Counted from the stretch's first letter, positions 36,472-47,764 are shown. The stretch is DNA of 64,000 nt from Nitrosovibrio tenuis (GCF_900109785.1 NZ_FOBH01000008.1:43482-107481); one strand, 5' to 3'. Notes: a model not told the origin generated them from the letters alone. Program-made: numbers and translations.

Positions 36472-36810
36472 ATGGGCACCTCGAATCACGCTCAGTTACA
36501 GCCCGAGGATTTTGCCATTATCAAGGGGCTCGCTAAAGAAATAAGTTGGCCCGTCGAAGAAGTGGAAGACATCTACGCTGAAATTCTAGGACGCCTCAGT
36601 TCAAGCGCAAGAATCCACGACTTCCTGACCGTGCTTACCTATAAGAAAGTCCGCGAGGTGCTGCGCCATGCGCGGAAGTCCACAGTGTCCCGAGATTCGG
36701 TCAGGCATCGGAAATCCTCTCCCTTTATACTCAAGGCCGACCCCGGTCGTCAGTTTGTGGAGTCTGCCGAAGATTCCCGAACTGCTGCCTCGCCGGGCAC
36801 GAAGGCATAG
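36472..36810 (+). CDS. Small DUF3562-like protein
   Basis: A 112-residue protein with an N-terminal helical region (LQPEDFAIIKGLAKEISWPVEEVEDIYAEILGRL) and the segment ARIHDFLTVLTYKKVREVLRHA (about 45-66), which resembles the DUF3562 family. The last 40 residues are basic and disordered-looking. Function unknown; relatives are common in nitrosomonads and other environmental betaproteobacteria near ion-transport genes. It stands alone between metK and the HMA2 gene, with about 298 bases of featureless sequence upstream. Confidence 0.6.
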   Translation: MGTSNHAQLQPEDFAIIKGLAKEISWPVEEVEDIYAEILGRLSSSARIHDFLTVLTYKKVREVLRHARKSTVSRDSVRHRKSSPFILKADPGRQFVESAEDSRTAASPGTKA

Positions 36811-36968
36811 CCGGAATCCAGCCGGAACATAAGTTGTCGAACGTCGACCAAGCTGGTGGGTCACCCGCATCGTTTATTGTCGCTATTGGGCGTGAGAATG
36901 GCGGGCTTACGTGCAAAGGCATCGTCAATCCGCTCGAACCACAGTTGAACTGCTTCGTTCGCCTGGAC

Positions 36969-37334
36969 TTAGATTATCGCCGCAATCAAAGCGATCGCCG
37001 AGCGCTCCACAGCAGTTTCGATCAGTTTTGCCACTAAAGTATCTGCCAACTTCTGCGCCGGATGGGTTCGGTGCACAGCTTGGTGCGCTGCGAGGCAATG
37101 CGCGTTCTGAATGCAGCCCTGGTCGCGCAAGGTTTCAAGAATCGTAGTGGAACTTACGAGGCATGCGTCGTACTTAATCACAACACTGCCGGTAATGGTG
37201 CTGACCTCGGTTTCCAGGACGCCGCGCACTGTTTCCATGCAAGATTTCACTTGCCGGGCCCCGGACAAATTATTCTTCAGGGCCTGTGTCTTGACGCGCA
37301 GCCGGCCAGGCACGTGGTGAACGTAACACGCCAT
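36969..37334 (-). CDS. HMA2-like domain protein
   Basis: A 121-residue protein with the HMA2 signature near its N-terminus (VHHVPGRLRVKTQAL, about 5-19), a second strand-loop-strand (VLETEVSTITGSVVIKYD) and a C-terminal hydrophobic helix (SAIALIAAII) that may touch the membrane. It has the ferredoxin-like fold of heavy-metal-associated domains without the CXXC metal site. Two further HMA2-like domains lie in the ATPase at 31876 and in the protein at 39739, so the group probably shares one function. It is transcribed toward the metK end of the cluster. Confidence 0.7.
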   Translation of the reverse strand: MACYVHHVPGRLRVKTQALKNNLSGARQVKSCMETVRGVLETEVSTITGSVVIKYDACLVSSTTILETLRDQGCIQNAHCLAAHQAVHRTHPAQKLADTLVAKLIETAVERSAIALIAAII

Positions 37335-37420
37335 GATATTGCTCCGTTTGGGTATTCTCCTTCTCCTTACGGTCGTATTTAAACATGGCTTTGTTACACG
37401 ATAATGAATGCAGCCTCCGC

Positions 37421-38410
37421 TTATTGAACGATCAGGCGGACAGTAAAATAATAAACGACGAGAGTCAGAACATTCTGGAAGATGGTGGCAAGCGGGCCGC
37501 TACCGAAGGCAGGGTCTTTGCCCAATCGGAAGAATGTCCAAGGAAACAGAAAGCCAATGCTGGTCGCGACGGATCCTGCCGTAAGCAGCGCCAATGAAAC
37601 GGCCAGCGCCAGGTGAGGGTCGCCGAATATAAGCCAGATGACGGGAAACGTAAGCGCGCCGAGGGTGAGACCAATGATGAATCCGGTACGCAATTCGCCA
37701 ACTATCATGGTGCGCACGGTCGCGTGGCTCAGGGACAGCCCGCGCACGGTAATCGCCTCGGTCTGGGTGCCGATTGCATCAGCCAGGTAAACCAGGCCCG
37801 GAACGAAGAACGCGATCGCGACCTGCGACTGCAGCGCGTGTTCGAACCGGGTCATCACATAAGTTGCCAGCATGCTGCCCATCAGCCCCACCAACAGCCA
37901 AGGCAACCTGTCCCCGACACGCCGTATTGGCGGCGATTCCATGGCATTGCGCGCCTGCAGCGTGTAATGGCGGATCCCCACCAGCCGGTGCAGATCCTCC
38001 ATGTGCTCGTGGCGCAGCACTTCCAGCAGGGCTTGCGGCGGCACTACGCCGAGCAGGCGCTGCTGTTCATCCACGACAGGGACTGCGGAAATGCCGTTGA
38101 CAAGGGCGAGCGATGCGACTATTTCCTGATCCACCTTCGGATGCACGACCGGGCGCGGCTCTCGAGCAATATCTGACAAACGGTGGTGTGGCGCAGCCAC
38201 CAGCAGCCGCGTCATAGGCACCATACCCACCAGCGTATTTATCCTGTCGGTAACATAGATCGTGTCAGCATAGTCGAAAATACTACCGGGCAATCTCGCC
38301 AAAACCGACGAAACAGTCTCTTCCGGACTGCCGGTCGGCACGCGCCTAACCAAGTGGCTGACAGCCGTCTCGCGTGCATGGTTGCGTTGTCCCGAGGCCG
38401 GGTTTTGCAT
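37421..38410 (-). CDS. MgtE-family divalent cation transporter, short form
   Basis: A 329-residue membrane protein. Residues about 20-145 form a CBS-like pair (SIFDYADTIYVTD..., AVPVVDEQQRLLGVVPPQALLEVL). The last 150 residues have five hydrophobic helices with the MgtE channel signatures DAIGTQTEAITVRGLSL and DPAFGSGPLATIFQNVLTLVVYYF; the conserved Asp of the selectivity region in Mg2+ channels is replaced by Asn in FQN, which may change ion choice. The MgtE N-terminal superhelical domain is missing, so it is shorter than standard MgtE (about 450). Upstream is the repeat protein gene. Confidence 0.8.
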   Translation of the reverse strand: MQNPASGQRNHARETAVSHLVRRVPTGSPEETVSSVLARLPGSIFDYADTIYVTDRINTLVGMVPMTRLLVAAPHHRLSDIAREPRPVVHPKVDQEIVASLALVNGISAVPVVDEQQRLLGVVPPQALLEVLRHEHMEDLHRLVGIRHYTLQARNAMESPPIRRVGDRLPWLLVGLMGSMLATYVMTRFEHALQSQVAIAFFVPGLVYLADAIGTQTEAITVRGLSLSHATVRTMIVGELRTGFIIGLTLGALTFPVIWLIFGDPHLALAVSLALLTAGSVATSIGFLFPWTFFRLGKDPAFGSGPLATIFQNVLTLVVYYFTVRLIVQ

Positions 38411-38580
38411 GAGCGAGTGGCCGTCTGAAAGAATGTCATAACGACGGGCGCGTCCAGCCCCATCGTTTATTTAGCCACGCCAGAACCGGCCCGCTCTCCA
38501 GGCTTCCCTCGCGGGGGCGCCAGGTAATACCCTGATAATGGCAGGCTCCGGGCACTTGGCGTGCCCGGACCGAGGCAGCA

Positions 38581-39570
38581 TTACATCACAGGAGCGGGAC
38601 CCGGCGCGATGGGGCGATCCGCAGGGGGAATGGCGCGTTCCTCCGCAGGGACCGATCTGGGCAATGCGGCATTTGCAACGTCTTTGACGCCTGTGACAAC
38701 GCTGAGAAGGATGTCGCGCACGCTGGTGACCGCCGTGGTACCTATGCCGCCAATTGCCTCCGCTGCGCCGCCAGCTACTGCCCTGGCAGTTTCTACGACA
38801 TTACCACCCGTTTCGGTGGTTGCCTCGACAACGCCATCTATGGTCCGCTTGGCCACCATCAGGGTGTCGCCTCCTACGGCAGCAGTACCATTTACCGCGG
38901 CTCTCGCAGTCTCAGTAGCCACCGAGATGACGTCGCCACCCACGTCGGACACACCCAGCACTACCCCCTTGGCGACACTTTTGGTAGTAACCACGAGTCC
39001 GGTCCCGACATCTTCGGTCGCGGACAATGCCCCCCTGACCACGTCCCGGGCAACAGTGACCGCTTCCGTACCGACAGCGCCGGTAGCTCTTAGCGTGTTG
39101 GACACGGTATTGCGCACCAGGCTGACGATTTCCGATTCGATTTCGTCCATGCCTCTCAGACTGCCGGCAATACCCGTTTTTACGGTAGTGCCTGCAGCGC
39201 CTATGTCCTGTGCGGCAGCTCTTGCCTTGGACTCGGCCGCTTCGCGGGTACACCTGTCTTCGCGGGCTTCCGCCTCGGTACGCGTCTCTTCGCGGCGATA
39301 GGCGTCATCGGAGCGAAATTCTTTGCCTGGCGGCGTTTCTACGCCAGGATGCCTCTCTTTATCGGAATAATACCCTGCGCCTGGGCGGGTTTCTTCCTTA
39401 GGCGGCGCTTCAACACTGGCGCGTGTGACGTCAGCAGGAGGCATTTCCACATTGGTGGGTATTTCTTTCTCGGAAGTTTCTACATTGGTACGCTTCTCCT
39501 CGCTGGTTCGTTTTTCCTCACTGCTTCGGGTTTCCGCGTTGGGTTGCTTATCTGATTTCGGCGTTGTCAT
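38581..39570 (-). CDS. Ala/Val/Gly-rich repeat protein with charged N-terminus
   Basis: A 329-residue protein of two parts. Residues 1-120 are highly charged (Glu, Arg, Lys, Thr) with SEEKRT-type repetition and look disordered. Residues about 125-305 hold six or more imperfect units of about 22-27 residues (for example GAVGTEAVTVARDVVRGAL, AAVGGDTLMVAKRTIDGVV, GGIGTTAVTSVRDILLSVV), predicted as amphipathic helices separated by Gly turns. Similar helical repeats coat hydrophobic surfaces, as in phasins, or line membranes. The end is Pro-rich. I do not recognise the family. Neighbours are the MgtE-like and HMA2-like genes. Confidence 0.6.
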   Translation of the reverse strand: MTTPKSDKQPNAETRSSEEKRTSEEKRTNVETSEKEIPTNVEMPPADVTRASVEAPPKEETRPGAGYYSDKERHPGVETPPGKEFRSDDAYRREETRTEAEAREDRCTREAAESKARAAAQDIGAAGTTVKTGIAGSLRGMDEIESEIVSLVRNTVSNTLRATGAVGTEAVTVARDVVRGALSATEDVGTGLVVTTKSVAKGVVLGVSDVGGDVISVATETARAAVNGTAAVGGDTLMVAKRTIDGVVEATTETGGNVVETARAVAGGAAEAIGGIGTTAVTSVRDILLSVVTGVKDVANAALPRSVPAEERAIPPADRPIAPGPAPVM

Positions 39571-39738
39571 CTTGATTTCTCCTGGTTACGGTTTAATTGC
39601 TGTCATCACTTCGGACACATCCTGTGGATGCGTTTGCCGCGTGTGCGGCTGTCTCTATTTCGACTTCAGCTTACTGATGATTCCCCGTATTTTTTTAAAC
39701 TTGATCTTCCGTTAAACATGGCTGTGGTGTGGCGAACG

Positions 39739-40257
39739 CTACTTGCGATCAAGGCGGCCTCCTTCCGCACTGCTTGAATCATTTAACAAAGGTAAGGTAT
39801 TCAGCGCATACCAAAATGCAGCCACCGCCGGCACGGCAATATTACCCTCAATCATCTGCGTAACACCCGTGCCGATCAGACCCAGGAATATGAGGCGCCG
39901 CATGTTCAGGCCGGTTGCGGAGGCATGTCTGCTCATGTCGGTGGTTCCTGGATTGGCCGGAACCGCGCGGGCCGCCCGGGCCACGCCGGCGGGTGTAGCC
40001 AAGTTTGTAGCCGAAGTGCCTTCCGTCAGATCAAATAATCCCTGCTCCGCCGCGGAATGCAAAAAATCGGCTTCATTTTCTGAGTAGCGTATCAGCACCC
40101 CCGCGGTAGCAGGGTTTGTCTCCACCGCTATAACGCCCGGACAGCCACCCAGCCTCTCCTTCAGCAGGGTGAAATAAGCCTCCTCCCCACGCTTTTCCGG
40201 AACCTTGATCCGTTTCCTGCCTGGAAGAGCGTGCACCACCCGTGCAAGCGGGGCCAT
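39739..40257 (-). CDS. HMA2-like domain membrane-associated protein
   Basis: A 172-residue protein with an HMA2-like N-terminal domain (VVHALPGRKRIKVPEKRGEEAYFTLL, about 8-33; GVIAVETNPATAGVLIRY), an Ala/Thr-rich linker and a C-terminal hydrophobic stretch (LIFLGLIGTGVTQMI ... AVAAFWYALNTL) forming one or two membrane helices. No CXXC is present. Its start overlaps the stop of the DUF5132-like gene by one base (TGATG), so the two are translationally coupled. Confidence 0.72.
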   Translation of the reverse strand: MAPLARVVHALPGRKRIKVPEKRGEEAYFTLLKERLGGCPGVIAVETNPATAGVLIRYSENEADFLHSAAEQGLFDLTEGTSATNLATPAGVARAARAVPANPGTTDMSRHASATGLNMRRLIFLGLIGTGVTQMIEGNIAVPAVAAFWYALNTLPLLNDSSSAEGGRLDRK

Positions 40258-40730
40258 CAGGGAGCCGGAGTCGCAGGCGGAGCTTTATCCCCACCGCCGG
40301 CTTCACGGGGTGGCGGACCACCTGCCCCAGCCGGAGTTGTGGCACCACTCGACTGCTCAGCCTGGGCCGCAGCCTCCGCAGTCGGGACTTTATTCGCATT
40401 GCTGGCTTGGCCGGGCGGAGCGCTTGGGGCCGGAGCAGTTTGACCGCCGGCAACAGCCGCACCAACCGGGGAAGAAACCGCCGCAGCCGGCGCAGCCTCA
40501 GACTCCAGCTCCGATTTGGCTTCCGCCACCAGATCCTCGACCGCCTCGCCCCATTCGGCAAACGTCTCCGCTCCCTTTTCGTACAGCACAATGCCCGTTT
40601 TTATAACCGCCTTGGTCACAGGCTTGACGATGTTTGCAAGAGCAGGAAGCAGCACCGGCGCCAGTACCGACGCGCCCAACCCGGCTACCAATCCGGTCAC
40701 AATATTGCTTTTGAAAAAGTTTTCGGCCAT
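40257..40730 (-). CDS. DUF5132-like protein
   Basis: A 157-residue protein starting MAENFFKSNIVTGLVAGLGASVLAPVLLPALANIVKPVTKAVIKTGI, a hydrophobic, glycine-zipper-like N-terminal segment followed by an amphipathic helix, which matches my memory of DUF5132. The last 70 residues are Ala/Pro/Gly-rich and probably unstructured. It may be anchored in or lie along a membrane or a hydrophobic surface. It is the first gene of a minus-strand group with the HMA2-like, repeat and MgtE-like genes. The function is unknown. Confidence 0.65.
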   Translation of the reverse strand: MAENFFKSNIVTGLVAGLGASVLAPVLLPALANIVKPVTKAVIKTGIVLYEKGAETFAEWGEAVEDLVAEAKSELESEAAPAAAVSSPVGAAVAGGQTAPAPSAPPGQASNANKVPTAEAAAQAEQSSGATTPAGAGGPPPREAGGGDKAPPATPAP

Positions 40731-41168
40731 GGTTTACCTTCCTTATTTGCCCTTCATGTTTACCTCACGGAGATTTCTTTATAGACAAATAGTTTTCGGA
40801 TGCAAGTTTTGTCATAAAAATTATTATTCAAAATCGCGTTCAAAAACGGATACTGAATCTGTTAACGGCAGCGCTTCCTGCACAGCATCAGCTCAGCTAG
40901 CGACGCATCAGGCTCTGCCGCAACAGCCGACCTTGCTGCCATCAGACCGCAGCGAACATTTGCCGCAGGCAGCGCGAATGCACCATTCGGATGTCGCGAA
41001 GTCGCACGAAGTGCTTTAAAGTGTACTTTATGGGGAACGGAAACATCGGACAACCCGGTCTGGCAGAGTGCGCTTTCCGCAAAAATACTTTTGAAAGGGC
41101 GGATCTGCCTCTTCCACTTAACGAATTTGGTTTCGGAAACAAAGACCGCGAACCACGACATGTGACTC
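40731..41168. other. 438-base gap between DUF5132 and DUF445 genes
   Basis: Divergent upstream region of the DUF5132-like and DUF445 genes. A minus-strand frame (40862-41254) crosses the DUF445 start and looks like chance. The stretch 40780-40860 is AT-rich and may carry the promoter of the minus-strand group. No RNA gene or clear repeat was seen. Confidence 0.5.
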
Positions 41169-42401
41169 ATGGAGCCATCTCTCCCCAATAAAAGAATGCA
41201 GCGGCTGGCGACCGGGATGCTTATTACGATGCTTGTCATTCTCGTTCTCGCCAACGTATATCTCTCAGCTCATCCGTTGGTTGGTTACCTCCGCGCTTTT
41301 GCAGAGGCGGCGGTAGTCGGCGCCCTGGCCGACTGGTTTGCAGTAACTGCGTTATTCCGCCAGCCGCTGGGCCTGCCGATTCCTCATACCGCAATCATTC
41401 CGCGCAACAAGGAACGCATTGGCCAATCGCTGGGACGCTTCGTCGAACAGAACTTCGCGTCCCCCGAAGTCGTCTCTGCCAAACTGAAAGGGGTGGATCT
41501 ATCCGGCAAACTGGCCCAATGGCTATCGGAGCCGGAGCGCGCCGAGGTGTTTGCCGACCGTGTGACCTCCCTGATTCCGCAACTGCTGGATTCCGTCGAC
41601 GGCCATCAAATGCAGCACTTCGTTTCCGACAGCGTATCGAAACGGGCGCAAGGAATTAATCTCGGCCCGTTGCTGGCAGAGGTGATAGCGATGCTCACCG
41701 CAGAGAAGCGGCACCAGGTACTGCTGGACAAGTGGCTGCGGGCAGCCGATGAGTATGTCAGCGACAACGAACCGCGCATCCGCCAACGCGTACGCGAGAA
41801 TACGGCGTGGCTGTGGCAGCGGCTCGCCATGGATGACAAGGTCGCTGACAGTGTCGTGGCGGTGCTGCGCGAAATCGTCGCGGAGATTGCACGCGATCCG
41901 GTGCACCCGCTGCGCCTGAGACTGGATGAAGTTATCGGGAAGCTGGCCACGGACATTGCCACGTCCCCCGAGTATCGGGAGCAGATTGCGGTACACACAC
42001 GCAAGCTGCTGGACCATCCGGCGCTACGCGATTACGCAGCCGACGTGTGGCACGATGTTCTTCGCAGTATGCGGGAGGACATAAGCAGCCCGGACTCGCA
42101 CATCAAGGCGTGGTTGACGGAGGCGACGCAAGCGGCCACCCATGCGCTGCTGAGAAACGAACAGTTACGCTGGCGCCTCAATGATTGGATCCACAACGTG
42201 GCAGTTGAAGTCGTGCAGGCCCACCAACGCGATGTGGGTTTATTGATCGCCGATACGGTCCGGGACTGGGATACTGCAACCATCACGCGCCGGATCGAAC
42301 AGCAAGTGGGAGAAGATCTTCAATATATTCGCATCAACGGCACGTTGATCGGCGGGTTGGTAGGGCTTGCGATTTATGTGTTATCGCGGGCCTTTGGCTG
42401 A
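41169..42401 (+). CDS. DUF445 family membrane protein (YjiN-like)
   Basis: A 410-residue protein. A first membrane helix at about 12-32 (LATGMLITMLVILVLANVYL) is followed by the DUF445 hallmark (YLRAFAEAAVVGALADWFAVTALFRQPLGLPIPHTAIIPRNKERIG, about 39-84). The long middle is alpha-helical and coiled-coil-like, and a C-terminal helix (IGGLVGLAIYVLSRAF) anchors the end. The architecture and length match the YjiN group. Function is not known. It is monocistronic, with the convergent comM 56 bases downstream. Confidence 0.88.
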   Translation: MEPSLPNKRMQRLATGMLITMLVILVLANVYLSAHPLVGYLRAFAEAAVVGALADWFAVTALFRQPLGLPIPHTAIIPRNKERIGQSLGRFVEQNFASPEVVSAKLKGVDLSGKLAQWLSEPERAEVFADRVTSLIPQLLDSVDGHQMQHFVSDSVSKRAQGINLGPLLAEVIAMLTAEKRHQVLLDKWLRAADEYVSDNEPRIRQRVRENTAWLWQRLAMDDKVADSVVAVLREIVAEIARDPVHPLRLRLDEVIGKLATDIATSPEYREQIAVHTRKLLDHPALRDYAADVWHDVLRSMREDISSPDSHIKAWLTEATQAATHALLRNEQLRWRLNDWIHNVAVEVVQAHQRDVGLLIADTVRDWDTATITRRIEQQVGEDLQYIRINGTLIGGLVGLAIYVLSRAFG

Positions 42402-42457
42402 ATTTTCCCATCGTGAATTATTGCCAAGCTTCTGCCCGGCATCCAGAAGGGCAAAAA

Positions 42458-44002
42458 TTAATTTCTGTCCAGCTTGCGATACTGCACTGCTTCTGCAATA
42501 TGGATACTGGTGAGCGCGTCGCTTGCCGCCAGATCTGCAATGCTGCGCGCGACTTTCAGGATGCGATGGTACGCCCGCGCGGAAAAATCAAGTCGGGCAA
42601 TGGCTTGTTTGAGCAGATTTTTCGCCGAATTGTCCGGCACGCAGTGTTCATCGATCTCCTTGACCGTCAGCCTGGCGTTGGCCTTGCCCTGTCGTTCCAG
42701 TTGCCGCTGGTACGCGGTTTCAACGCGCTGCCTGATTGCACTGCTCGACTCACCATTGGCTCGTCCTGTCAAATCTTGCTCGGATACCGCGGGAACTTCG
42801 ATTAGCATATCGATGCGGTCAATCAGGGGGCCGGAGATTTTGCCGCGATAGCGCGCTACCTGGTCGGGCGTGCAGCGGCATCTGCCACTGTAATGCCCGA
42901 GGTAGCCGCAAGGGCAGGGATTCATTGCAGCGACCAACTGGAACCGTGCGGGAAAGTCTGCCTGGCGCGCCGCACGCGATATGGTGATCCGACCCGATTC
43001 CAGCGGTTCACGCAAGACTTCCAGCACCTTGCGATCGAACTCCGGCAGCTCGTCGAGAAACAGTACCCCGTTCATTGCAAGCGAAATCTCGCCGGGGCGT
43101 GGAGTGCTGCCGCCCCCTGCCAGGGCCACTGCGGAGGCTGTGTGATGGGGTGAACGATAAGGGCGGCATTTCCAATTGGCAACATCGAAGCCGCCGCTGC
43201 CTAAAGATTGCACGGCGGCCGATTCAAGTGCTTCATCTTCTGTCATCGATGGCAGAATACCCGGCAGACGCGCCGCCAGCATGGACTTTCCGGTACCGGG
43301 CGGACCCACCATTAAAATGCTATGGCCGCCTGCGGCCGCGATCTCCAGCGCACGCTTTGCGTGCCCTTGGCCCTTTACCTCATCCATGCCAGGATAACGG
43401 GATATACTCGAGTTTGTATCTGAATTGATGGCTATTCCCGAGTCCGTTCCCGTGTTTAATAAACTGCTGACGCCGTAACGACGCAATAGCTCGCGTCCGG
43501 CAAGATGTGCGCAGATTTGCAGCAGCGAAGTGGCGGGATAAATAGTCGCCTGCCTGACCAGTGCGGCTTCTGCGGCATTTTGATGAGGCAGTACGAAACA
43601 GCGTCCGCAACGCGATGCGCCATAAGTCATCGCCAGTGCTCCCCGTACGGCGCGCAATTCCCCCGTCAAAGCGAGCTCGCCAGCCCATTCGTACTGGTCA
43701 AGCTTATCCGAAGGAATCTGGCCGGTCGCTGCCAGAATGCCCAAGGCGATGGGCAGATCGAAGCGCCCGCTTTCCTTGGGCAGGTCGGCGGGAGCAAGGT
43801 TGACGGTGATGCGCCGGGAGGGAAATTCGAATTGGGCATTTTGCAGCGCGGCCCGCACCCGGTCTTTGCTTTCTTTTACCTCGGCTTCAGGCAGTCCGAC
43901 AATGGTAAAGCTGGGCAGCCCGTTGGCAATGTGAACTTCCACCGTGACCAGTGGAGATTCCATGCCCGAGATAGCGCGGCTATAAAGAATCGCTAGGGGC
44001 AT
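42458..44002 (-). CDS. comM: YifB/ComM-family AAA+ ATPase (Mg-chelatase-like)
   Basis: In naturally transformable bacteria ComM is a hexameric helicase that extends branch migration during DNA uptake. The N-terminal ChlI-like domain (MPLAILYSRAISGMESPLVTVEVHIANGLPSF...) leads to Walker A GPPGTGKSML (about 213-222), Walker B VLFLDELPEF and the C-terminal domain with cysteines (NPCPCGYLG...CRCTPDQ). ATG 44002 gives the standard start; the frame extends five residues further to 44017. 514 residues, normal length. Neighbours are unrelated. Confidence 0.93.
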   Translation of the reverse strand: MPLAILYSRAISGMESPLVTVEVHIANGLPSFTIVGLPEAEVKESKDRVRAALQNAQFEFPSRRITVNLAPADLPKESGRFDLPIALGILAATGQIPSDKLDQYEWAGELALTGELRAVRGALAMTYGASRCGRCFVLPHQNAAEAALVRQATIYPATSLLQICAHLAGRELLRRYGVSSLLNTGTDSGIAINSDTNSSISRYPGMDEVKGQGHAKRALEIAAAGGHSILMVGPPGTGKSMLAARLPGILPSMTEDEALESAAVQSLGSGGFDVANWKCRPYRSPHHTASAVALAGGGSTPRPGEISLAMNGVLFLDELPEFDRKVLEVLREPLESGRITISRAARQADFPARFQLVAAMNPCPCGYLGHYSGRCRCTPDQVARYRGKISGPLIDRIDMLIEVPAVSEQDLTGRANGESSSAIRQRVETAYQRQLERQGKANARLTVKEIDEHCVPDNSAKNLLKQAIARLDFSARAYHRILKVARSIADLAASDALTSIHIAEAVQYRKLDRN

Positions 44003-44146
44003 GCAAAAAATTCTCAACGAGAAGCGGCAGGATCAACGCGAAATAGCCCCCGCAAACGGCACACGAATATTTGTATCTAACTCTTTACCTGTTATTACCT
44101 GTTATGGCGTGCCTGACTTTTTGTTGACCCCGCCTGCTCCAATGGA

Positions 44147-44437
44147 TTATTCCGTTTCCGAAAGATCATCCAGTGTTTCCGGTGGAACATCAATCTGGTC
44201 TGATGTTGCGGCAGACTCCAGCCTGGCTACTTTCGCTTCCAGCTCGGTCAATTTCTCGCGTGTGCGCTTAAGTACCTCCTGCTGAACCTCGAATTCGTCG
44301 CGCGTCACCAGATCCATTCTGGTGAATATGCCCGCCAGCATAACCTTCAGGTTCTTCTCAACATCCTTTACGGGGCTCTGAGCCAGCAGTTCGTTAACCT
44401 TCGTTACGACTTCATCCAACACTTTTTGATTGAGCAT
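44147..44437 (-). CDS. ubiK: Ubiquinone biosynthesis accessory factor UbiK
   Basis: Small coiled-coil protein that supports the ubiquinone-synthesis complex. The sequence MLNQKVLDEVVTKVNELLAQSPVKDVEKNLKVMLAGIFTRMDLVTRDEFEVQQEVLKRTREKL has the typical N-terminal amphipathic segment and LVTRDEFEVQ hinge before the leucine-rich coiled coil; this pattern fits the UbiK/YqiC (BMFP) family. The ATG at 44437 is chosen because GGAGG lies just upstream; longer starts lack homology. 96 residues. Divergent from amgK. Confidence 0.9.
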   Translation of the reverse strand: MLNQKVLDEVVTKVNELLAQSPVKDVEKNLKVMLAGIFTRMDLVTRDEFEVQQEVLKRTREKLTELEAKVARLESAATSDQIDVPPETLDDLSETE

Positions 44438-44557
44438 GATTTCCTCCATGAATTCCGTTCCGGCATCCGGCCGGAAGAACACCCGGCATTCTGCCGGAAG
44501 AGCGTACGTACGCATGATAAAATCTCACACTTCGAGCAATTAGGCAATCGGCGATTT

Positions 44558-46364
<1,807 letters not shown>

Positions 46365-46443
46365 TGAGGCAACGCAACCCTTCAAATCCACGTTGTTCAA
46401 AGGTTCTTTGCGTTCTCTCGCAAATACTGTAAAAATCTCCATC

Positions 46444-47763
46444 ATGATCCCGATAAAATCCTTCGGCGAACGGCGCCGCCATTTAGCGTCCCGCATGCGC
46501 AAGGGTGTGGCCATTGTTCCCACCGCACCGGAGCGCGTGCGGAACCGGGACTCATATTATCCCTACCGTTTCGACAGCTATTTTTATTACCTCACCGGCT
46601 TTGCCGAGCCCGAGGCGGTATTGGTAATCGTGGCGGATGCCAATGAGCAAGCGTCGAAGCACATCCTGTTTTGCCGCGATAAGGACCTGGAGCAGGAAAT
46701 CTGGAATGGATTTCGTTACGGCCCCGACGCTGCACGAGAGGCATTCGGCTTCGACGAGGCATACTCCATTTTCAAGCTGGATGAAATGCTCCCCAGGTTG
46801 CTGGCGGACCAGCCTGCCGTATTCTGTGCGCTCGGGCACGACACGGAGTGGGACACGCGTGTTACAGGCTGGATTAACCGTGTGAGGCAACGGGCACGCA
46901 GCGGTGTTACTGCTCCTGGCCAAATTCATGATATCCGGCTTCCGCTGGATGAGATGCGGCTGTTTAAAAGCGCGGAAGAGCTTCAAATCATGCGTCGCGC
47001 GGCAGAAATTTCCGCCGGCGCCCATCGCCGTGCGATGCGCAAAACCAAGCCCGGCATGTTCGAGTATGAGGTGGAGGCCGAGTTGCTTCACGAGTTTCGG
47101 GCCGGCGCTGCGCAAGCGCCTGCCTACACCTCCATCGTAGCGGGCGGCGCGAACGCGTGCGTGCTGCATTACGTCGAAAACAATGCCAGGTTGAAGGGCG
47201 GCGATTTGATACTAATCGATGCGGGGTGCGAGTTGGACGGCTATGCTTCCGATATCACCCGCACATTTCCCGTGGATGGCAAATTCAGCCCGGCTCAAAA
47301 GGATTTATATCAATTGGTGCTCACTGCGCAGGCAGAGGCAATTGCCGCCGTAAGGCCGGGAAGTGCCTGGAATGAGCCGCATGAAGCGGCGGTGCGGGTG
47401 CTCGCACAGGGATTCATCGATTTCGGCTTGTGCCAGGGCAGTGTCGATCAGGTCCTTCAGTCAGAAGACTACAAGCGTTTTTATATGCACCGGACGGGCC
47501 ATTGGCTGGGGCTGGATGTGCATGATGCCGGCGAATACAAGCTTGAGGGTGAATGGCGGCCGCTGCAGCCGGGAATGACCCTGACGGTGGAACCGGGATG
47601 TTATGTCCGCCCGGCTGATAACGTGCCCCAACATTTCTGGAATATTGGCATACGCATCGAGGACGATGTGGCGGTGACGGAGAATGGGTCTGAAGTGCTG
47701 ACGTCAGCCGTTCCCAAGACCGCGGCTGAAATAGAAGAATTGATGCGAAACCGAAAAAACTGA
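46444..47763 (+). CDS. pepP: Xaa-Pro aminopeptidase (PepP)
   Basis: Removes N-terminal residues preceding proline. Pita-bread fold with a dinuclear metal site: the two Asp in LIDAGCELDGYASDITRTFP, His in HRTGHWLGLDVHDAG, Glu in TVEPGCY and Glu in GIRIEDDV. The N-terminal domain (RRRHLASRMRKGVAIVPTAPERVRNRDSYYPYR) is the standard start and supports ATG 46444. 439 residues, normal. It precedes ubiH in this group, an order found in many proteobacteria (pepP-ubiH). Confidence 0.93.
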   Translation: MIPIKSFGERRRHLASRMRKGVAIVPTAPERVRNRDSYYPYRFDSYFYYLTGFAEPEAVLVIVADANEQASKHILFCRDKDLEQEIWNGFRYGPDAAREAFGFDEAYSIFKLDEMLPRLLADQPAVFCALGHDTEWDTRVTGWINRVRQRARSGVTAPGQIHDIRLPLDEMRLFKSAEELQIMRRAAEISAGAHRRAMRKTKPGMFEYEVEAELLHEFRAGAAQAPAYTSIVAGGANACVLHYVENNARLKGGDLILIDAGCELDGYASDITRTFPVDGKFSPAQKDLYQLVLTAQAEAIAAVRPGSAWNEPHEAAVRVLAQGFIDFGLCQGSVDQVLQSEDYKRFYMHRTGHWLGLDVHDAGEYKLEGEWRPLQPGMTLTVEPGCYVRPADNVPQHFWNIGIRIEDDVAVTENGSEVLTSAVPKTAAEIEELMRNRKN

Positions 47764-47764
47764 C

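Noticed and set aside
40862..41254. Minus-strand frame in the DUF5132-DUF445 gap
   Set aside because: It crosses the start of DUF445, has no ribosome-binding site and no family resemblance.
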